Translations under genes and position numbers: made by a program
Shown: piece after piece, positions 42,399 to 62,296 of the stretch
Layout: each line of letters starts with the position of its first letter
Position numbering within the stretch: the first letter of the stretch is position 1
Notes under the pieces: generated by a model
The model's database searches: none
What the model saw: the letters and a program-made list of their open reading frames with translations, nothing else
What the model was told of the DNA's origin: nothing
Assembly: GCA_963920705.1 (NCBI GenBank)
Contig: OY987227.1
Span: 28,439,935 to 28,503,934, forward strand
Direction of reading: 5' to 3'
Length of the DNA stretch: 64,000 bases
Origin: Odiellus spinosus
Lineage: Eukaryota > Arthropoda > Arachnida > Opiliones > Phalangiidae

Positions 42399-42841
42399 TA
42401 CTCTCTCATCCCTTTTGAGCCCCTCTCTTTATCTGCCTCTCCATTTTCCAATCCATGTGGGAGATCTCTGATCATCTAACCCCATATATTTCTGTTCAAG
42501 AGGAATTGGCAACGCCATTTGTGGAAACGCCGATTGTTTTTCTCTATAAGTTTAACGTTGCGTATCAATCCGCCTCAGCTTTTCCCTAATTGTTAACTAC
42601 CCACGAAGAGAGGTATAATGCCATTAATTCGCACCATGACGTCACTTGACAAATAGTAGCCTAACAGTACAATCGCTGGACTGAGTAAAATAAAAATAAA
42701 ACCATCTAGGACACCTATCTCAATAGCTAAAGATGAATAACGAAACTTGGCGTTCATAACGGTCCTATAACGGACAAAGGTAGGAACTAACAAAACCTTG
42801 TCCCCCATTTAAGTCGTAGCTGAAATTTTCGCTGGTACACA

Positions 42842-43015
42842 GTAAATAGAGGCTCCTTTTTCCAGAAGATTTAGAGGCTCCTTTCGTTTGTTTACGAGGA
42901 TTTTGGGGCTACCTTTCGTTTGTTTAAGAGGATTTTCCGCCCCCTTTCGTTTGTTTACGAGGATTTTGGGCCCCCTTTCATTTGTTTACGAGGATTTTGG
43001 GGCCCCTGAGGTTTC
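42842..43015. repeat. About 36-bp tandem repeat, four to five copies
   Basis: CCTTTCGTTTGTTTACGAGG with ATTTTGGGGC recurs four times with variants (TTTAAGAGG, CATTTGTTT), after a diverged first unit. Confidence 0.85.
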
Positions 43016-43884
43016 AATTTCATAGAAACTAGCTAGTTAGGATCTCATCTCCCTCCGGAGGGTGGGTTTAATATACTTATGATATCACCCAATTAGTTAT
43101 CGTCTGGGGGCCATTTTCGTCGTCTGATTGCAATTTTGGAAACGCAGCCTAAAGCCATTGCAAAAATAAGAGACAATTAAAAGCCACCTAAACTTAAAAA
43201 TAAGCTGTATAATTGAAACAACCGAATTTTTTTTCCCAAACCAAAATTCTCCATGCCCTAAACGCATTAGGAGTTTTTTTTTTTTCTTCCTCTCTTTCTT
43301 CTTTGATTAAGTCTTTGGCGCTAGAGTTGACGTTAGCTTCCTCAAACTTATTATACTCGCTTATTTTCTAAAGGAGGTTACGGATGGCGGGATTCACGAC
43401 TGAAAAAAAATCGGTCGTGTCTCTAGAATAAGGAAAAGCTTAGAGAGAGAGAGATGCCAGGGAGAAAGAAGAGGGTCTCTAGAACTATCAAAACAGCCGG
43501 CAGCGATAGAACCGGTGGCTGGGTCGACTTTCGGTGGACCATTTTTGAAAGACGTTGACAGTTATTAACTTGGGTAGAAGAGAAGAGGGGCGCCAATAGA
43601 AGGGGCTAGCTCCAGTCCACGCACGAAACAAAGCCAAATAAAGCGATCTTAGGGAAAGAGTATGGCGCTTAGAAGGTCCGATGATAAACCCAGTTGCATA
43701 CATGTACGAAGTACTCCATTCGGAATATTTCTAAATAACTGAAGAATTTGCGTACTTATAAACCAACTGATCCGGGGCTACGGCCATTGGAGTACAAATA
43801 TAATAAATTATAATAATAGATGGCGCGCCTGCACCTCACTCTATCTCTCGTTCTCGTACCTATCCACGTATTACACATATTTGT

Positions 43885-43932
43885 TTGTAGGATTAGGCCT
43901 ATTTAAACTGTTAGATTGCATTCTCCCTTTAA
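43885..43932. mobile_element. Solo right end of TTAA-type MITE family 2
   Basis: GGATTAGGCCTATTTAAAC and AGATTGCATTCTCCCTTTAA match the right end of the 46196 element. No partner left end was found nearby. Confidence 0.6.
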
Positions 43933-45195
43933 GGAAGAGGAAACTCACGCGGCCTAATTAATAAACATCTCCGGGTTCTTGGCCGACCATGGACGTTTCC
44001 GAGCATGTTAGGTGATAAAAGTAAAGGGGTTATTCCTCCCTCCATTTGCGGAAGCGTATGCGCCATCACGTCTCTCCCCAGAGAAAAATGGAGATAAACC
44101 GAGATGATAGAAAACGCGTAGGCAGTGAAGAATTGACTATAATAATATAGGGTTAGGCTTCGGCAGATTTTCACCCTTTTCATTATTTAAATTTTTTCAG
44201 GAGTGACGGGGTAAATTCGCAAATTTTTGAGACAATCTTATAAATATTGAAGGATTCGGTTACTATGGTAGCGAGCCAGATTCTTATATAAACCGAGATA
44301 AATAAAAATATTTTGAAAACAAGCTATAGGACGTTGATGGAGCTATTGTTTTCCCTATATTCTTTGAAGGATAAGTCTCGCGTGATTTTTAGTTTTTGCT
44401 TACCCAGATATAAAACCTCCTATATATAAATTAATTGACGTTAAGTACAAAATAATCCCAGGTTTACAGGTTTATTTTGTAGCCGTACAAATCCTCTTTA
44501 AATCGGGGGGCTTCCCTAATTAGGGAAGAGAAAATAAATTGATGAAATTAGTAAAAATCAAATACGATTATTTACAATGTAATATAGAAGAAACACCCAA
44601 AATCGCCCATAATCCATATGAACGCCTGTAAAAGTGTTCCAGCCTCGGCGCACTGAAGTACAATGTAAAGCCATCGTACAGGGGAAAATATAATTTTTCA
44701 TTATTCAAAGTTCAAGCAGAAACTTTTTCCTTTAATTATTCGGATGCATTAGGTTAAGCAGACCAACCACTCGAGTGATTATTTATAGACAAGAATCAAG
44801 TGAAATAATTCGAATCATGGATTCGATCGAGTTTTACAATTTTATTTCATCAGATAGCGAATCCCTCCGATAAACGGTGATCTGGGGAAACAATAAATCG
44901 GGTTTTTTGGGGTTTTTTTTCCCTCGAGTTATTTAAGGAATGAAAAGAGGGAAAAACCGGGTTCCAAAGTTATGGAGGAGAGTTGTAGATAAAGAAGAAA
45001 GAACGGTATTAGCGGTGGCGATGACGGCCAGGTTAGGAGCCCGGGTTAAAGGATTTCTAGGAGAATGTTTTGGGTTATAATTGAATTTGAGAATCGGGAA
45101 GTATAGGAGAGGAAATGAAAGAGTTGTTCGAGTTTAAAGGGGCCATCCCTAACGTCTAGTGATAAGAGTTTTTGTTGTAAAAGATAAAAATGCAT

Positions 45196-45323
45196 TTCTA
45201 TCATTTAAACAAAACGTATTTAGCTTTGACCTACTCCATAACGCTATATGATGTCAAATACCGTTATAGATTAGGCCAAGGCTTAGCGAGCTAAATATCT
45301 TTTATTTTGTTTAAATGATATTA
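45196..45323. repeat. Foldback (imperfect palindrome)
   Basis: CTATCATTTAAACAAAACG with TATTTAGCT at the left pairs with AGCTAAATA and TTTTGTTTAAATGATA at the right. It could be a small inverted-repeat element; no target duplication was identified. Confidence 0.5.
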
Positions 45324-45560
45324 AAAGTTATATTTACCTTTGGAAAATTGACGGATCAGGTAAACAACAACTTTTTAAACAGGTTTTGAGCCGATTTCAT
45401 TCTCTCTTGATCTCGAATATTATTAAATACATTTTTTAAACTACGAATTGACAGGCGGTTTCACGTCTTCTTTACTACCAAAGCCTCGAGTGCTATTTTT
45501 CGTTTATTTATCCCCAGTTTTCTGCCAATAAAGCAAATATAAAAGGTGCGAAAAACTCAC

Positions 45561-45629
45561 TCCTATTTCCGTTGAAACATTTTAAGGAAATCAGGTGGCT
45601 TCAGCAGCTTTTGTCGATGCTGATGGCAC
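45561..45629 (-). other. Possible 69-nt exon of a minus-strand transcript
   Basis: A strong acceptor (polypyrimidine tract TTTTTTTTGTTC, then TATTCAAG) precedes 45629, and a perfect GTGAGT donor follows 45561. In the phase set by the 46084-46146 segment, the frame reads CHQHRQKLLKPPDFLKMFQRK and then stops. The sequence is not recognised. It may be a 3'UTR or alternative C-terminal exon of the TRIM9-like gene or part of an unrelated transcript. Confidence 0.35.
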
Positions 45630-46083
45630 CTTGAATAGAACAAAAAAAATTGAATTCTCAGTGTTCTACCCTTATTCTTCTTCTTCTTCGATGAAGAGAG
45701 AAAAGAGCTAGGGTGAAAATGGAGTCGAAACGCGGGCGTGGGGAAAAATGTCCATTCATTCTTGTTCGCCGCTTTGTAGACGACAGATGTCAGTGGCATC
45801 TTTAGAAAGAATGGAAAGCCTTGGCTAAAGTCTAAAAAGAAAAAGCGAGGAGGTAAGATGTAATCGGATTTTGAGATTACCATATCGTTTTTTCATCCAG
45901 GGATACCGGTGAATTTTTCCTACACCAACCTTTTACAAAAGATAAAAAATATACATTTGTACTCGAGATTTTTCAATGTTTTTAAATTGCTTCTCCAAAC
46001 AAAGAACTTTTTTTTCTTTGACAACTTTAAAAAGTTGTAGGAAATATTTGTAGGATTGCGGGGAATCTACAAGTAGGACTTAC

Positions 46084-46146
46084 CTAATGCAGGGTACGCT
46101 GGCTATTCTTCTAGAAAGCAGAACTCCAGGGGGAACGATTAATATT
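46084..46146 (-). other. Possible 63-nt exon of a minus-strand transcript
   Basis: Flanked by CTATATTTTCAG at the acceptor side and GTAAGT at the donor side. Only one of three phases is open, and it reads ILIVPPGVLLSRRIASVPC; it is the phase that continues both from the donor after TRIM9 exon A (52957) and into 45629. No domain is recognised. Confidence 0.35.
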
Positions 46147-46195
46147 CTGAAAATATAGCGTAACAATTAACAAGGAATCCGCGCATTTCAATTCT

Positions 46196-46636
46196 TTAAA
46201 GGGAGAATGCAACCTAATTACAAGTGATTTTTTATCGATTCCTTATCGTTTAAATAGGCCTAATCCATCGATAAAAAGTTCACAATGCAAATATTAAACT
46301 AGAAATAAATTTAAAACTTACCCTGAAAATAGGCTTAGCGGGATTGATGGAGATCCTGAATCGCGTCCGTGTCAGGTCTAGCGACCAATGAGCGAAGGCC
46401 CGTCGTTCACGCGAGATCTCTACGAGACTTACGTCGCGCGCGATTGGTCGCTAGACCTTACACGCGAGGAAATCCGGAGCTCCATGAATCCCACTAAGCC
46501 TATTTTCAGGGTAAGTTTTAAATTTATTTCTAGTTTAATATTGGTTTGTAAATTTTTTAAATAGTGGATTAGGCCTATTTAAACAATAAGGAATCGATAA
46601 GAAATCACTTGTTGTTAGGTTGCATCCTCCCTTTAA
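46196..46636. mobile_element. TTAA-type MITE family 2, well-preserved copy
   Basis: TTAAAGGGAGAATGCAACC at the left and GGTTGCATCCTCCCTTTAA at the right. The inverted repeats extend more than 150 bp inward through CGATTCCTTATCG, TTTAAATAGGCCTAATCC and AAATAGGCTTAG. The centre has GGTCTAGCGACCAAT against ATTGGTCGCTAGACC. At 441 bp it is almost a full-length palindrome. Confidence 0.85.
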
Positions 46637-47230
46637 AGGAAATTTGGGATAATTATTTTCAAATTACACGATTATAGAGGACATAAAATTTGGTTCTATA
46701 GGATTAATATCATCTCAAATATACATAATTATCTACGAATTATACGACCCTGAATCAAATTTTGTATCAGGCGTATTACTTTTGGAGAAAATGTTTTAAT
46801 TTTTCGAGTTTGTTTTATTTATACAGAACTTTCTACATCGAGTGTAGGCACGTAGGAATGGGTCAATGTATTTACAAGTGTCAACAAATACTTGGACTTT
46901 TACCAATCTTGTATATTTTGTATATGTTTATAAACCCTCCGTGTTATAATAAATCTTCTCGCGAACGAAACGAATATTATAAAACAAAACAAAGGAAACA
47001 ACGTCGGAATAAAACGCTTTCTTGGTAATAAAACAAGAAAAAAAAATAGTTTTATACACTCAGATAATCTTAATTTTTGTTCCCAATTTTTTTTGACTTA
47101 GTATATATGTTCAATTTAAAAATATAAACTGAAAATGCTATTTTATAATATTAGAAAACAAACTGTACTGGAAATACAACTTTAACAATTTGAAAAAGAA
47201 CAAAGGCTTAATTTAAATTTACGTTTTTGT

Positions 47231-47505
47231 TTAAAGCGAGGCTGTCACGCGTTATTTAAGAAGTCTAAATGGAAATTGAGTAAAAATTTTCGTGTCGATC
47301 GTTAAAAAACGATTCAAAATATATATACATACGTGATAGAACAAAATTACAGCGACAATAAAAATACATATTTATAATCGCCATTTTTTTAATTTTTAAA
47401 ATAAAAATTCCCCGCAAAACTACATTGGAAACGCTGATGAACAAGCAGAGGTATAAAAATTTGAATATGGCGTTTTAAAAGTATGATACAATTCGGGAAA
47501 AAATT
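47231..47505 (+). mobile_element. TTAA-type MITE family 3, partial or diverged copy
   Basis: It starts TTAAAGCGAGGCTGTCACGC, matching the start of the 51162 element, and shares GATCGTTAAAAAACGATT. The right end has decayed; its limit is approximate. Confidence 0.6.
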
Positions 47506-50277
47506 GAGTCTAAATTTAAAAACACTATATTTAATTTTAATTCGCTTCGCGTCAATTTTTTTCCTTTTATTTATTTTCCAATTAATTACTAATTTCAAAG
47601 CTCTTACTTATATTTCATTCGAGGGGGCAGACACTCGCGAACTCGGGTGTACAAAATTTTTAAACTTTTTGCGCTATCGAAGCTGAACTTAAGAGTTCGT
47701 AAGAGTTCAAACCTAATGCGCTGTTAAAGCTGAACTCGGTTAACTCGGGTGTAGAGCGAATTCAAGAGCGTCTGACCCCTCGATTTCATTATAAACGTAA
47801 AATAGTTTTAAACTAAGTTTATTTCCAGTACAGTTTCACGCGAATCAATCTCGGAATAGGAAATAAATCGAGAATTACCAAATAGATTTGTCTCGAAAAC
47901 TAATAAATATGTACCACCAGGATTCTACAATTTAACAAAAAAAATAATTATCGAAAAGTTAAAATTGATGATAAAAATGTTGGAGATCTTTGAACTTGGA
48001 TTTAATACGAGTAATTACCTTTTCAGACGAGGTGGAACTAATCAGATTTAACCGTGGTTTAATCACAATTAACCTAGGTTTATTGAACTGAGAAGAATAC
48101 GTTAACCTCGGTTAAATCCGATTAAACCATGGCTAATTACGTGGCGGCTCGTCCGAAGAGGGTATAAGGATTTAACTTAAGCCGCGTTCACACTCGAGAC
48201 TTTAAAATTATTCTTAAAAACGTTTTGGAAAGATTAAATTATAAAGTTTTTAGGTCAAACGTGTAGAAATCTTGGAAAATCGATTTGAACATACGAATCT
48301 ATTTAAAAACGGTTTCAAAGTGTCAAGTGTGAACGTAGATTTAGAAACTGAGATTCGAAACTTTTTTTTTTTAATATATGGTTAATATTTCGCAAGTTTA
48401 AAAACAATTTGAAATGAGAATAAATCCCCAATTTTTAAAGCGAGCAAATTGTCCGTCATTTTAAGCTTTGTTAAGCCTATTTTTAACAATGCGAAGCCTA
48501 CTTTAAATGTAGAATAAAGCGTGTAGTCTAAATGAAGCGCAAAAAGTTTGAAATCATCATCAAACCCACCAAAAAATTCCTAGTTAATTTTTAATTAATT
48601 TTATATAAGAAAAGGTAAATTAGGCCTTTTTAAACGACACGGAATCGATAAAAAACCCTTTTATGTTTAGGCGAGCATCCCTTATAGCTTTTATCACGCG
48701 ACTAAAACATTAGAAAAATTCATTAAAAATTAACTAGAATATATTGGTTAAATATGATTTCGACTTTCTTGAACATACGCTATCAGATATACTTCATGTT
48801 CCCTTTAAAAAATTTAGATATTGCTTTAAACTATTCTAGCCACCTTGCCAGTCTTTAACACAGTCTAAACCATTTAAAAACGCTAAAAAAATTAATAATT
48901 ACTTTACAAAACCAATTATTACCGCTACACTATTTCAAATGAAAATTCAAAATATTAGAGATCCAACGAATGTCTTTGGTTGTCAAGAATTATCAAGAGA
49001 TGAATATAACTTTCAATCTCCCGAAACAATTTTTTTTTAAAATATAATATTGGGTCTATTACATCGAAGATTATAGTTAAACAGACTCGAAATTGATGGC
49101 TGGGTTAATTAACACTTTTCATACAAGATATGGCAAAGCTATTATAGGTGATATGTGGATTGTTTTCTTGTCTGTATGTATATACGCTTAGACATTCATA
49201 AAGATTTTTTTTTTATAATAAAAAAAAACCAAATGTTTCGGAGGTTTTAAAAGTAAATATTTTTGGGTAATGAAGTTCATCAAAACCCCCAAAAAGGTTT
49301 TTAATTGACAAGGAAATTTATATATAGATAATTAATGATACGAGTGACGTCATATTGATTTAAATAATATTCTAAAATCATCGTTTTGATATAATTTAAT
49401 ATCAACGATGTCAGTAAAACCTCATTATATCCGAATTTCTTAAGACCCGTACACACTAGCAAACGTTTTGACGCGTCGCTCGTCAGAATTCATTAGCGCA
49501 ACACGCGACGCAACGCTTCAACTTGGTCTTATTATTACGATGATATGATATTAAATAAAAAATATATTAAAATTAAAATTAAATGTTAAAAGTAATTAAC
49601 TCCTAAATTAGCTTTAATACTATTCGCAAATGACGTCATCGTGTCGTTGTTAATCTATATTAGGAAAGTTTGGAAATGATTTAAGTACAAAAAAAAAAAG
49701 CTCTGCCTCGTGTGTGGAGGTTAATAATATTATAAGTACCGTTCTTCGCAAACCCCGATCTAAAAATTCGTTGAAAAAAACCTTATATTTCCTTCGTATT
49801 TAATATTTTTGGTTTTTTGTTTTTTTTTGTTTTTACAAAATGTAAAAAGTTTCGATTTACCGTGAGCTTTTCGATTTTTATATTTTTTTCCCCTTATTTT
49901 TCTTTTTTTCCAAAAATGTACAAAAAAATCTAATATCGCGTCGAATTTCAATCTTTTAGCCTTCTTTCGTTTTAAAAACTAATATTCTACGAAATCTTTG
50001 TAGTTTATTAATAAACAAGTTTTTTTTCGTCGTCTTATATTTTAGATTAATACATCTTTCGTTTCAAATAGACAATAGAAGAAAATTTTCTCCAATAACG
50101 ATATACAAATATTACGTAGTAAGACGGTTATTTTTCATATATATTTTTTTTTCTTCTAAAAGAAAATTATTAACTGAAAATGGAATTAAGCTTTATATTT
50201 TAGAATCTGGATCGAAAAAAATTGAATATAAATTTTTCAGACGAAAATTTAGCACGAATTTATAAAATTTCTCTGAA

Positions 50278-50471
50278 TTAAAGGGAGATTGAACGAAAAA
50301 AACCTAAGCCCTATTTTGTTGATAAAATAGTAATACAGTAATCAAAAATATTCTTGATTACGCTTAATTACCCCAAATATAAGGCTTAAAGTCAGCGTCT
50401 AAACCCCCCCCCCCCTTGAAAGAAATTAAGTTATCGCGTATTAAACGCGATTTCCTTCAGTCTCCCTTTAA
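50278..50471. mobile_element. TTAA-type MITE family 4
   Basis: TTAAAGGGAGATTGAA at the left and TTCAGTCTCCCTTTAA at the right, 194 bp. It holds a 13-bp poly-C run at about 50404-50417 and GGCTTAAAGTCAGCG. Confidence 0.75.
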
Positions 50472-50524
50472 AAATAGTCTACCTATTTTGGGATGAGAGC
50501 TAGGTAGGCTTCTGTCTTAAAGTA

Positions 50525-50850
50525 GACACGCAATCTGACTCGATTCGGGCCTCACCAAATTGATTTCGCGCCAACCTCGCACACTTGGTTGAATTTGGAT
50601 CATTTTATTTCATTTATTTGGTCGAATTATGTTGGAGTTTTACAACTTTGGATCATTTTGAGTAAATTAAAAGATTTTCCTCGTAAGGTAAGGTCATTAT
50701 TCTATGGGAATATATTGAAATGTAAAGTAAAACCGACGTCACGCGTATGTAAAAACAGCCGCGAGAATTATCTCACTTTTTCGTGATTAAATTCGGGAGT
50801 TTGGCGCGAAATCAATTAGACGAGGCCCGAATCGAGTCAGGTTGCGTGTC
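50525..50850. mobile_element. 326-bp inverted-repeat MITE (GACACGCAA ends)
   Basis: GACACGCAATCTGACTCGAT with TCGGGCCTC and ATTGATTTCGCGCCAA is mirrored at the right by TTGGCGCGAAATCAAT, GAGGCCCGAATCGAG and GTCAGGTTGCGTGTC. Related ends occur near 26620-26700 and 30500-30590. Confidence 0.75.
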
Positions 50851-51161
50851 AAAACTATTGTACGTGCTGCCTAGCGACGTACGTACAATTTTGTTTTAAT
50901 CACAAAATTTGTCGCCTTCTGTTTTGATTGGCTGTGGCGATCTAGAAAGGTACCAGTCATCCCTAAACCACGTGATAGAAAGCCTATTGAGTGATAGATT
51001 CATAAATGCGCGCGTAAATTAATTCACGCTTCTGTGAAGGAACAAAAATTGGACCAATCATTAAAACCTACTACGAAAATAATAAAGATATTAAGTATCA
51101 TTCAAAATAGATTTTTACCTGATTGGACGATTTTTCCCTTCACCGAAAATAAAACTTAAAT

Positions 51162-51573
51162 TTAAAGTGAGGCTGTCACGTATTTATCACGAGATTTAAA
51201 TTTAAATTGGTTAATATTTTCAGAAAGATCGTTAAAAAACGATTAAAAAAATAGGCATACCCTACATAAATAAAAATTACTGTAAAAAATATATTTTCAA
51301 ATTTTTTAAAATAAAAATTGTACGCGATACTACGTCATCACTATGATCACGTGATTATTGTAGAGTTGATTCTCTATGACGTGATAAAGTCGGTTTCACG
51401 CGGTCCTTTTTATGAAAGTACTTAAAACCTAGGAAGTCCTGTACTAAATATACCTTTCATATGAAAATTATACTAGAGTTATAAAATTTTGAATATGGCG
51501 TTTTAATAGCATGATATATCTAAAAATATAATCCATATGTATTCGGAAAAAAATGGTGACAGCCTCACTTTAA
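51162..51573. mobile_element. TTAA-type MITE family 3, complete copy
   Basis: TTAAAGTGAGGCTGTCAC at the left is matched perfectly by GTGACAGCCTCACTTTAA at the right, 412 bp. The interior shares CGTTAAAAAACGATT and GCGATACTACGTCATCA with partial copies near 47231, 57411 and 61980. Confidence 0.85.
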
Positions 51574-52956
51574 AAAAAATTATTTAAACGATGGAAATTA
51601 TGAAAAAAACTCGATGGATTCTGAAACTATAATTCCAAGTTCGTTTAATTTTCAGTTAATAATTTCCTTTCATATTTTTCTGGATTTTTTTCTGTAGTTT
51701 TAACAATAAATTTTTCCGTTTCCCATATATATATTTTTTCTTTAATATTTGTCGAGTAGTTCCCATTTCTAGCTTATAATTACAAATTCTGACAGCGAAG
51801 TAACGCGAATATAATGTCAGTAAAAATGGCATTTTTCTTCCCATTTTTTTATTATTATTATTCGATGAGCACCTTTAGTGACAGCGTCATATATTTTTCG
51901 TTATTTTCCATTTTATTATTATATTTTTTTGCTGGTTTTTATCTTAAAGAACGTGATACCCCAGCGACCAGGCAGCCAAAAAGTCTTATTACACGACATT
52001 GTATACTTCTATGATGCCAAACTTTTTTTTAAATTGATGAGAATTGAAGGACACTTGTTTTTTTCATATTTTTTTTTCTTTTCTTTTTCCGAGTTTTAAT
52101 TAAAATTAATTGGAATTCTGGGTTTACGAAGAATGTTTTTACGGAGCTCATCGCTTTGAGCTTTTAATTTGGTTTGGGCTAAGACTAACGCGTTGGTCAA
52201 AATCCGTTAATCTTTCAAAGCGGTTAAAATTAGTCGAAACCCTAATGAGATAAGTTACGAATAATGTTGGATGCGAGGAATTAATTTTAATTAATTTAAA
52301 CTAAAATCTAATAATGGTAGATTAGTTTTGAGATCTATATGAAAACGATAAGCCGCTTTAAAGATTAAAGATTATAGACAGATTAGATTAAAATAAACCT
52401 CAATCGCAGTTTCAAAATGAGGTCATATCGTCAAAATCAACCAATAAAAATGCGCGTTCATCGACACGCGCCCAAAATCTTCCCATCTTACGCGATAAAA
52501 ATGGAAAAAAATTGTTGTTTTACGTATTTCATTGAATAACTTCCTAATTTATGGACGGATTTTGACGCAATCGCTCCCATTTTGAAACTGATCTTGAGCT
52601 CTAATATAATCCGTTATTATCCAGTTAATCCCGCCACCAACAATTCTTCAAAGTTTTAACGCATTCTTCGAAATATATTACGTTTATTTATTAAAAAAAT
52701 CCTTAGAAACTTTCATCGTGAAATTCTTAGAAACCCTTTTTTTTCTATAAATATATTTTGTACAAAAGACTACGACGGGCTTTAAAATATATGGAATATC
52801 AGATTCCGAAGAGAATTTTTTCTTTCTTTCGAGGGGCGGTAACAACGCGACCCCTCGATCGGTGTCAATAATATAAGATTCGCGAATTAAGAATAAATGG
52901 GAATTTTCGTTTTTCAAAACGAGATATGGCATTGAGGAATCGAAAACGAAACTTAC

Positions 52957-59691
<6,735 letters not shown>

Positions 59692-60957
59692 CTGAGCGTA
59701 TTCACCAACGCACCAATAACCAAAAAGAACAAAAAAAAAAGGAGAAAAAGAACGTATTAAAACAATTGTATAGACCGCTGTTTCCCCTAGAGAAAGGAAA
59801 TGTTGTTAGGCAAAAATGGGTGTATGCCTATAATGTTAGAATCCAAATCGAAGAGCGCATTGGCGCCGAATCTAGAACCTCGTACACTCCTTAGAGATCG
59901 TGGTATCCTAGGTTTTTGCGCGATGAAATCTACGCTTGATTTAGACCGTAGTTTTCCACGCCATTTTTTACATTATTTGGATATTTACGTGTCTAGAATT
60001 AAAAGCTTTACGTCTATATAGATACGCCTTCTCCCACGCGGCGCGTTTGTTTTGGCTACGTAACTTTGATTGCTTTATTAAACAATTAATTGGGGAAATA
60101 CCCGACTAATTTGATTAGAAGTATATTAAAATCATTCACGAAAACAAGTCTGAAACTCGAGTTGGGCATTTCGAGCTTAAAATATAAAAGAATAAAATGT
60201 CTAGGGACAAGTAATATAGCCTGCAGCCAATTAAAAATCCATTTATTTCTCGGCAATATCTCTATATTAATGGTTGACGTTCTTCTAGAATAAAAAGAGA
60301 TGAAAAACTATCTCCCTTCTCTCCGCACCCGCGGAAATATTTGTTAGCTCGTATCGATATACCTACTACGTTATTTCTCCGCGGTGAATGGGAAAGGGAG
60401 ATGGAAGGAATATTACGAAACGGTTTTTACCACTCTAAGAAGCATCCTCTCTTCGAGTCACGTGTCTAGGATTTTGCTCCCCTAAACCTTCCTCTTTCTA
60501 CTTTAGGAGGACACTTCTTTCCGCGTATATTCTGGGGAAGCGAAGAAGTGACGGAAAGCGAGGGAGAGATAAAAAGACAACGCGGTCAGTCGCCTTGATT
60601 AGGAGTAACGTAATTTCCTTTTCGTTGTATAAGCTTACAAATCTAGCTCTAGAAGAGATTATCGTCGCCAACTAATAAGATGAGCGAGAACAATATAAGG
60701 AAAAAAAAAAAACAGAAGCTCTTATCAGGGACCACCCTCGAATCGAATGTAAGCAAAAAAATAAGTTTCAGCTCGACAATTGCGCAATAAACACCAGCTT
60801 TCCTATTTCCTTATCTTATTACTTAATATTATAGCCGCGACTACATTTGGATTTATTTCGGAATACTCTGAGAAAGCTAAATAAAATTGTACAGTATCAC
60901 TATTCTTAAAAGTAAACATCGATTCTTCTCCCGGCCTCGCCAAGCTCGTGAATTCAT

Positions 60958-61314
60958 CAGGATTGCTACAGTTTTTTCAGATAAAATTCCCCGACTTTTG
61001 CAGGTTTTTCCCTGACCTTTTCCACCGATTTTCCCTGACCGTTTCGGCTAATACTACCCAATTATTAAGCTTTTATTTTTTATATAATCGCGTTCGCCAA
61101 ACTTTGTCGCGCGCGTATCTTTGTTCTAATCTATACAACTGACACGCCGTCAGCTGAGAATCTTTTCCGCGGATAATGATTGGAATTTCCTGGCTTCTCG
61201 AAATTCCCTAAATTTTTAAAATATCTAAAAATTCACACACTTTTCCGTGACTTTTTTTGGTTCATTTCAAATTGACTGACTTTTCCCTGTTTTCCCAGAC
61301 CCGAGGCAACCCTG
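60958..61314. mobile_element. hAT-like MITE (CAGGGTTGC family), complete copy
   Basis: The ends are CAGGATTGC and GCAACCCTG, with AATTCAT flanking both sides (60951-60957 and 61315-61321), a clean target duplication of at least 7 bp. It is 357 bp and shares CTGACACGCCGTCAGCTGAG and CCGCGGATAATGATTG with two other copies. Confidence 0.85.
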
Positions 61315-61979
61315 AATTCATAGACTAAGAAAGGGTTCAGCTTTGCCAGATTGAATTTTTGGTAAAATGATTGTACCTCCTTCTTCGGGCGGAGTTAATG
61401 TTTGACGGCAGTCCGTAAGATTAATAAATAAAGGAGTTGCGGGTAAATGGCCTTTTTGCCAGTAATGAGGGAACGGTTCAATATCTTTCTTTGCATTTAG
61501 GATATACACGCCCGGAAGTGGAAAAAGACCCAGCAATCTAAAAGGCCCACGTACACGTAGTCAATTACAAATCAAGTTGGCAGAAGGCCCAAAGTTTGGC
61601 TCCTACTATGACTAAAAACGAGAAAAATGAGAGATAAGGAGGATAGCCACGCTTTCCGCGTACTGTCAACTCCAGGTGAAACGCGCGTGTCAAAAAGAAA
61701 AGATAAGAACATCCCGACAACTTGGGGAAAGTATTGAAGTACTGTACTCGCGAGTACTTTTTCCATACAGTGTCGTAAAACCTTGGAAAATTGATTACAT
61801 TGAAGGAATAGAAGCTCCAGCTTTGCCCGTACATTTTTAGGGAATGTGTTTTGTCGAGCTTAAAACTAGGGTATCTCTACTTCCGGCACTTCTCTTATTG
61901 GCACCGAGAGACAGAGAAGGACACAGCAGATATTTTTTTCAGATACATGACGTGTTTATTTATAGAACATAATTAACGA

Positions 61980-62296
61980 CAATTTTCGTACGAAAGGCGA
62001 GACATTCTGGATTAAGTACTTTTAGCAAAAAGACGGCGCGAAAGTGACCTTATCACTCGAGCTAAAACGTCTAGTATTGTAGGCTCTACAATAGCGAAAT
62101 CACGCGACCATAGTGATGATGTAGTATTGCGGGAAATTTTGATTTTAAGAATTTCAAAAATTCCGATTATAAAATGTGTTTTTTTAGCGTTGGGGTAATT
62201 TTGTTCTATGACGTAATCGTTTTTCAACGATCTTTTCGAAAATTCTACTCAATTTCAATTTGGTGTACGTGAAAAATCGTGACAGCCTCACTTTAA
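61980..62296. mobile_element. TTAA-type MITE family 3, left-diverged copy
   Basis: It ends GTGACAGCCTCACTTTAA exactly as the 51162 element. The left limit is approximate. It contains GTATTGCGGGAAATTTTG and a CTAGTATTGTAGGCTCTACA hairpin. Confidence 0.65.

Larger units (their letters stand above)
40592..45560. other. Repeat-bearing stretch without recognisable genes
   Basis: It holds the 292-bp 7-bp-TSD element (40678-40969), a poly-A run (41502-41529), a (TC)n microsatellite (42371-42398), a 36-bp tandem repeat (42842-43015), a solo MITE end (about 43885-43932) and a foldback sequence (45196-45323). A segment at about 41750-41955 shares GCGCG, TAGCAGACGATTTTTG wording with about 9800-9850. 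No supported exon. Confidence 0.5.
46147..52956. other. AT-rich interval, possible large 3' intron of the TRIM9-like gene
   Basis: No coding exon was seen. It carries MITEs (46196-46636, 50278-50471, 50525-50850, 51162-51573 and a partial copy from 47231), a degenerate family 2 end near 48610-48690, and many long A/T runs. If the TRIM9-like transcript continues to 46146, this is a 6.8-kb intron. Confidence 0.4.

Noticed and set aside
61318-61834. Two minus-strand ORFs (72 and 89 residues)
   Set aside because: Considered as TRIM9 upstream exons or element fragments, but no RING, B-box, COS or transposon motif is visible.
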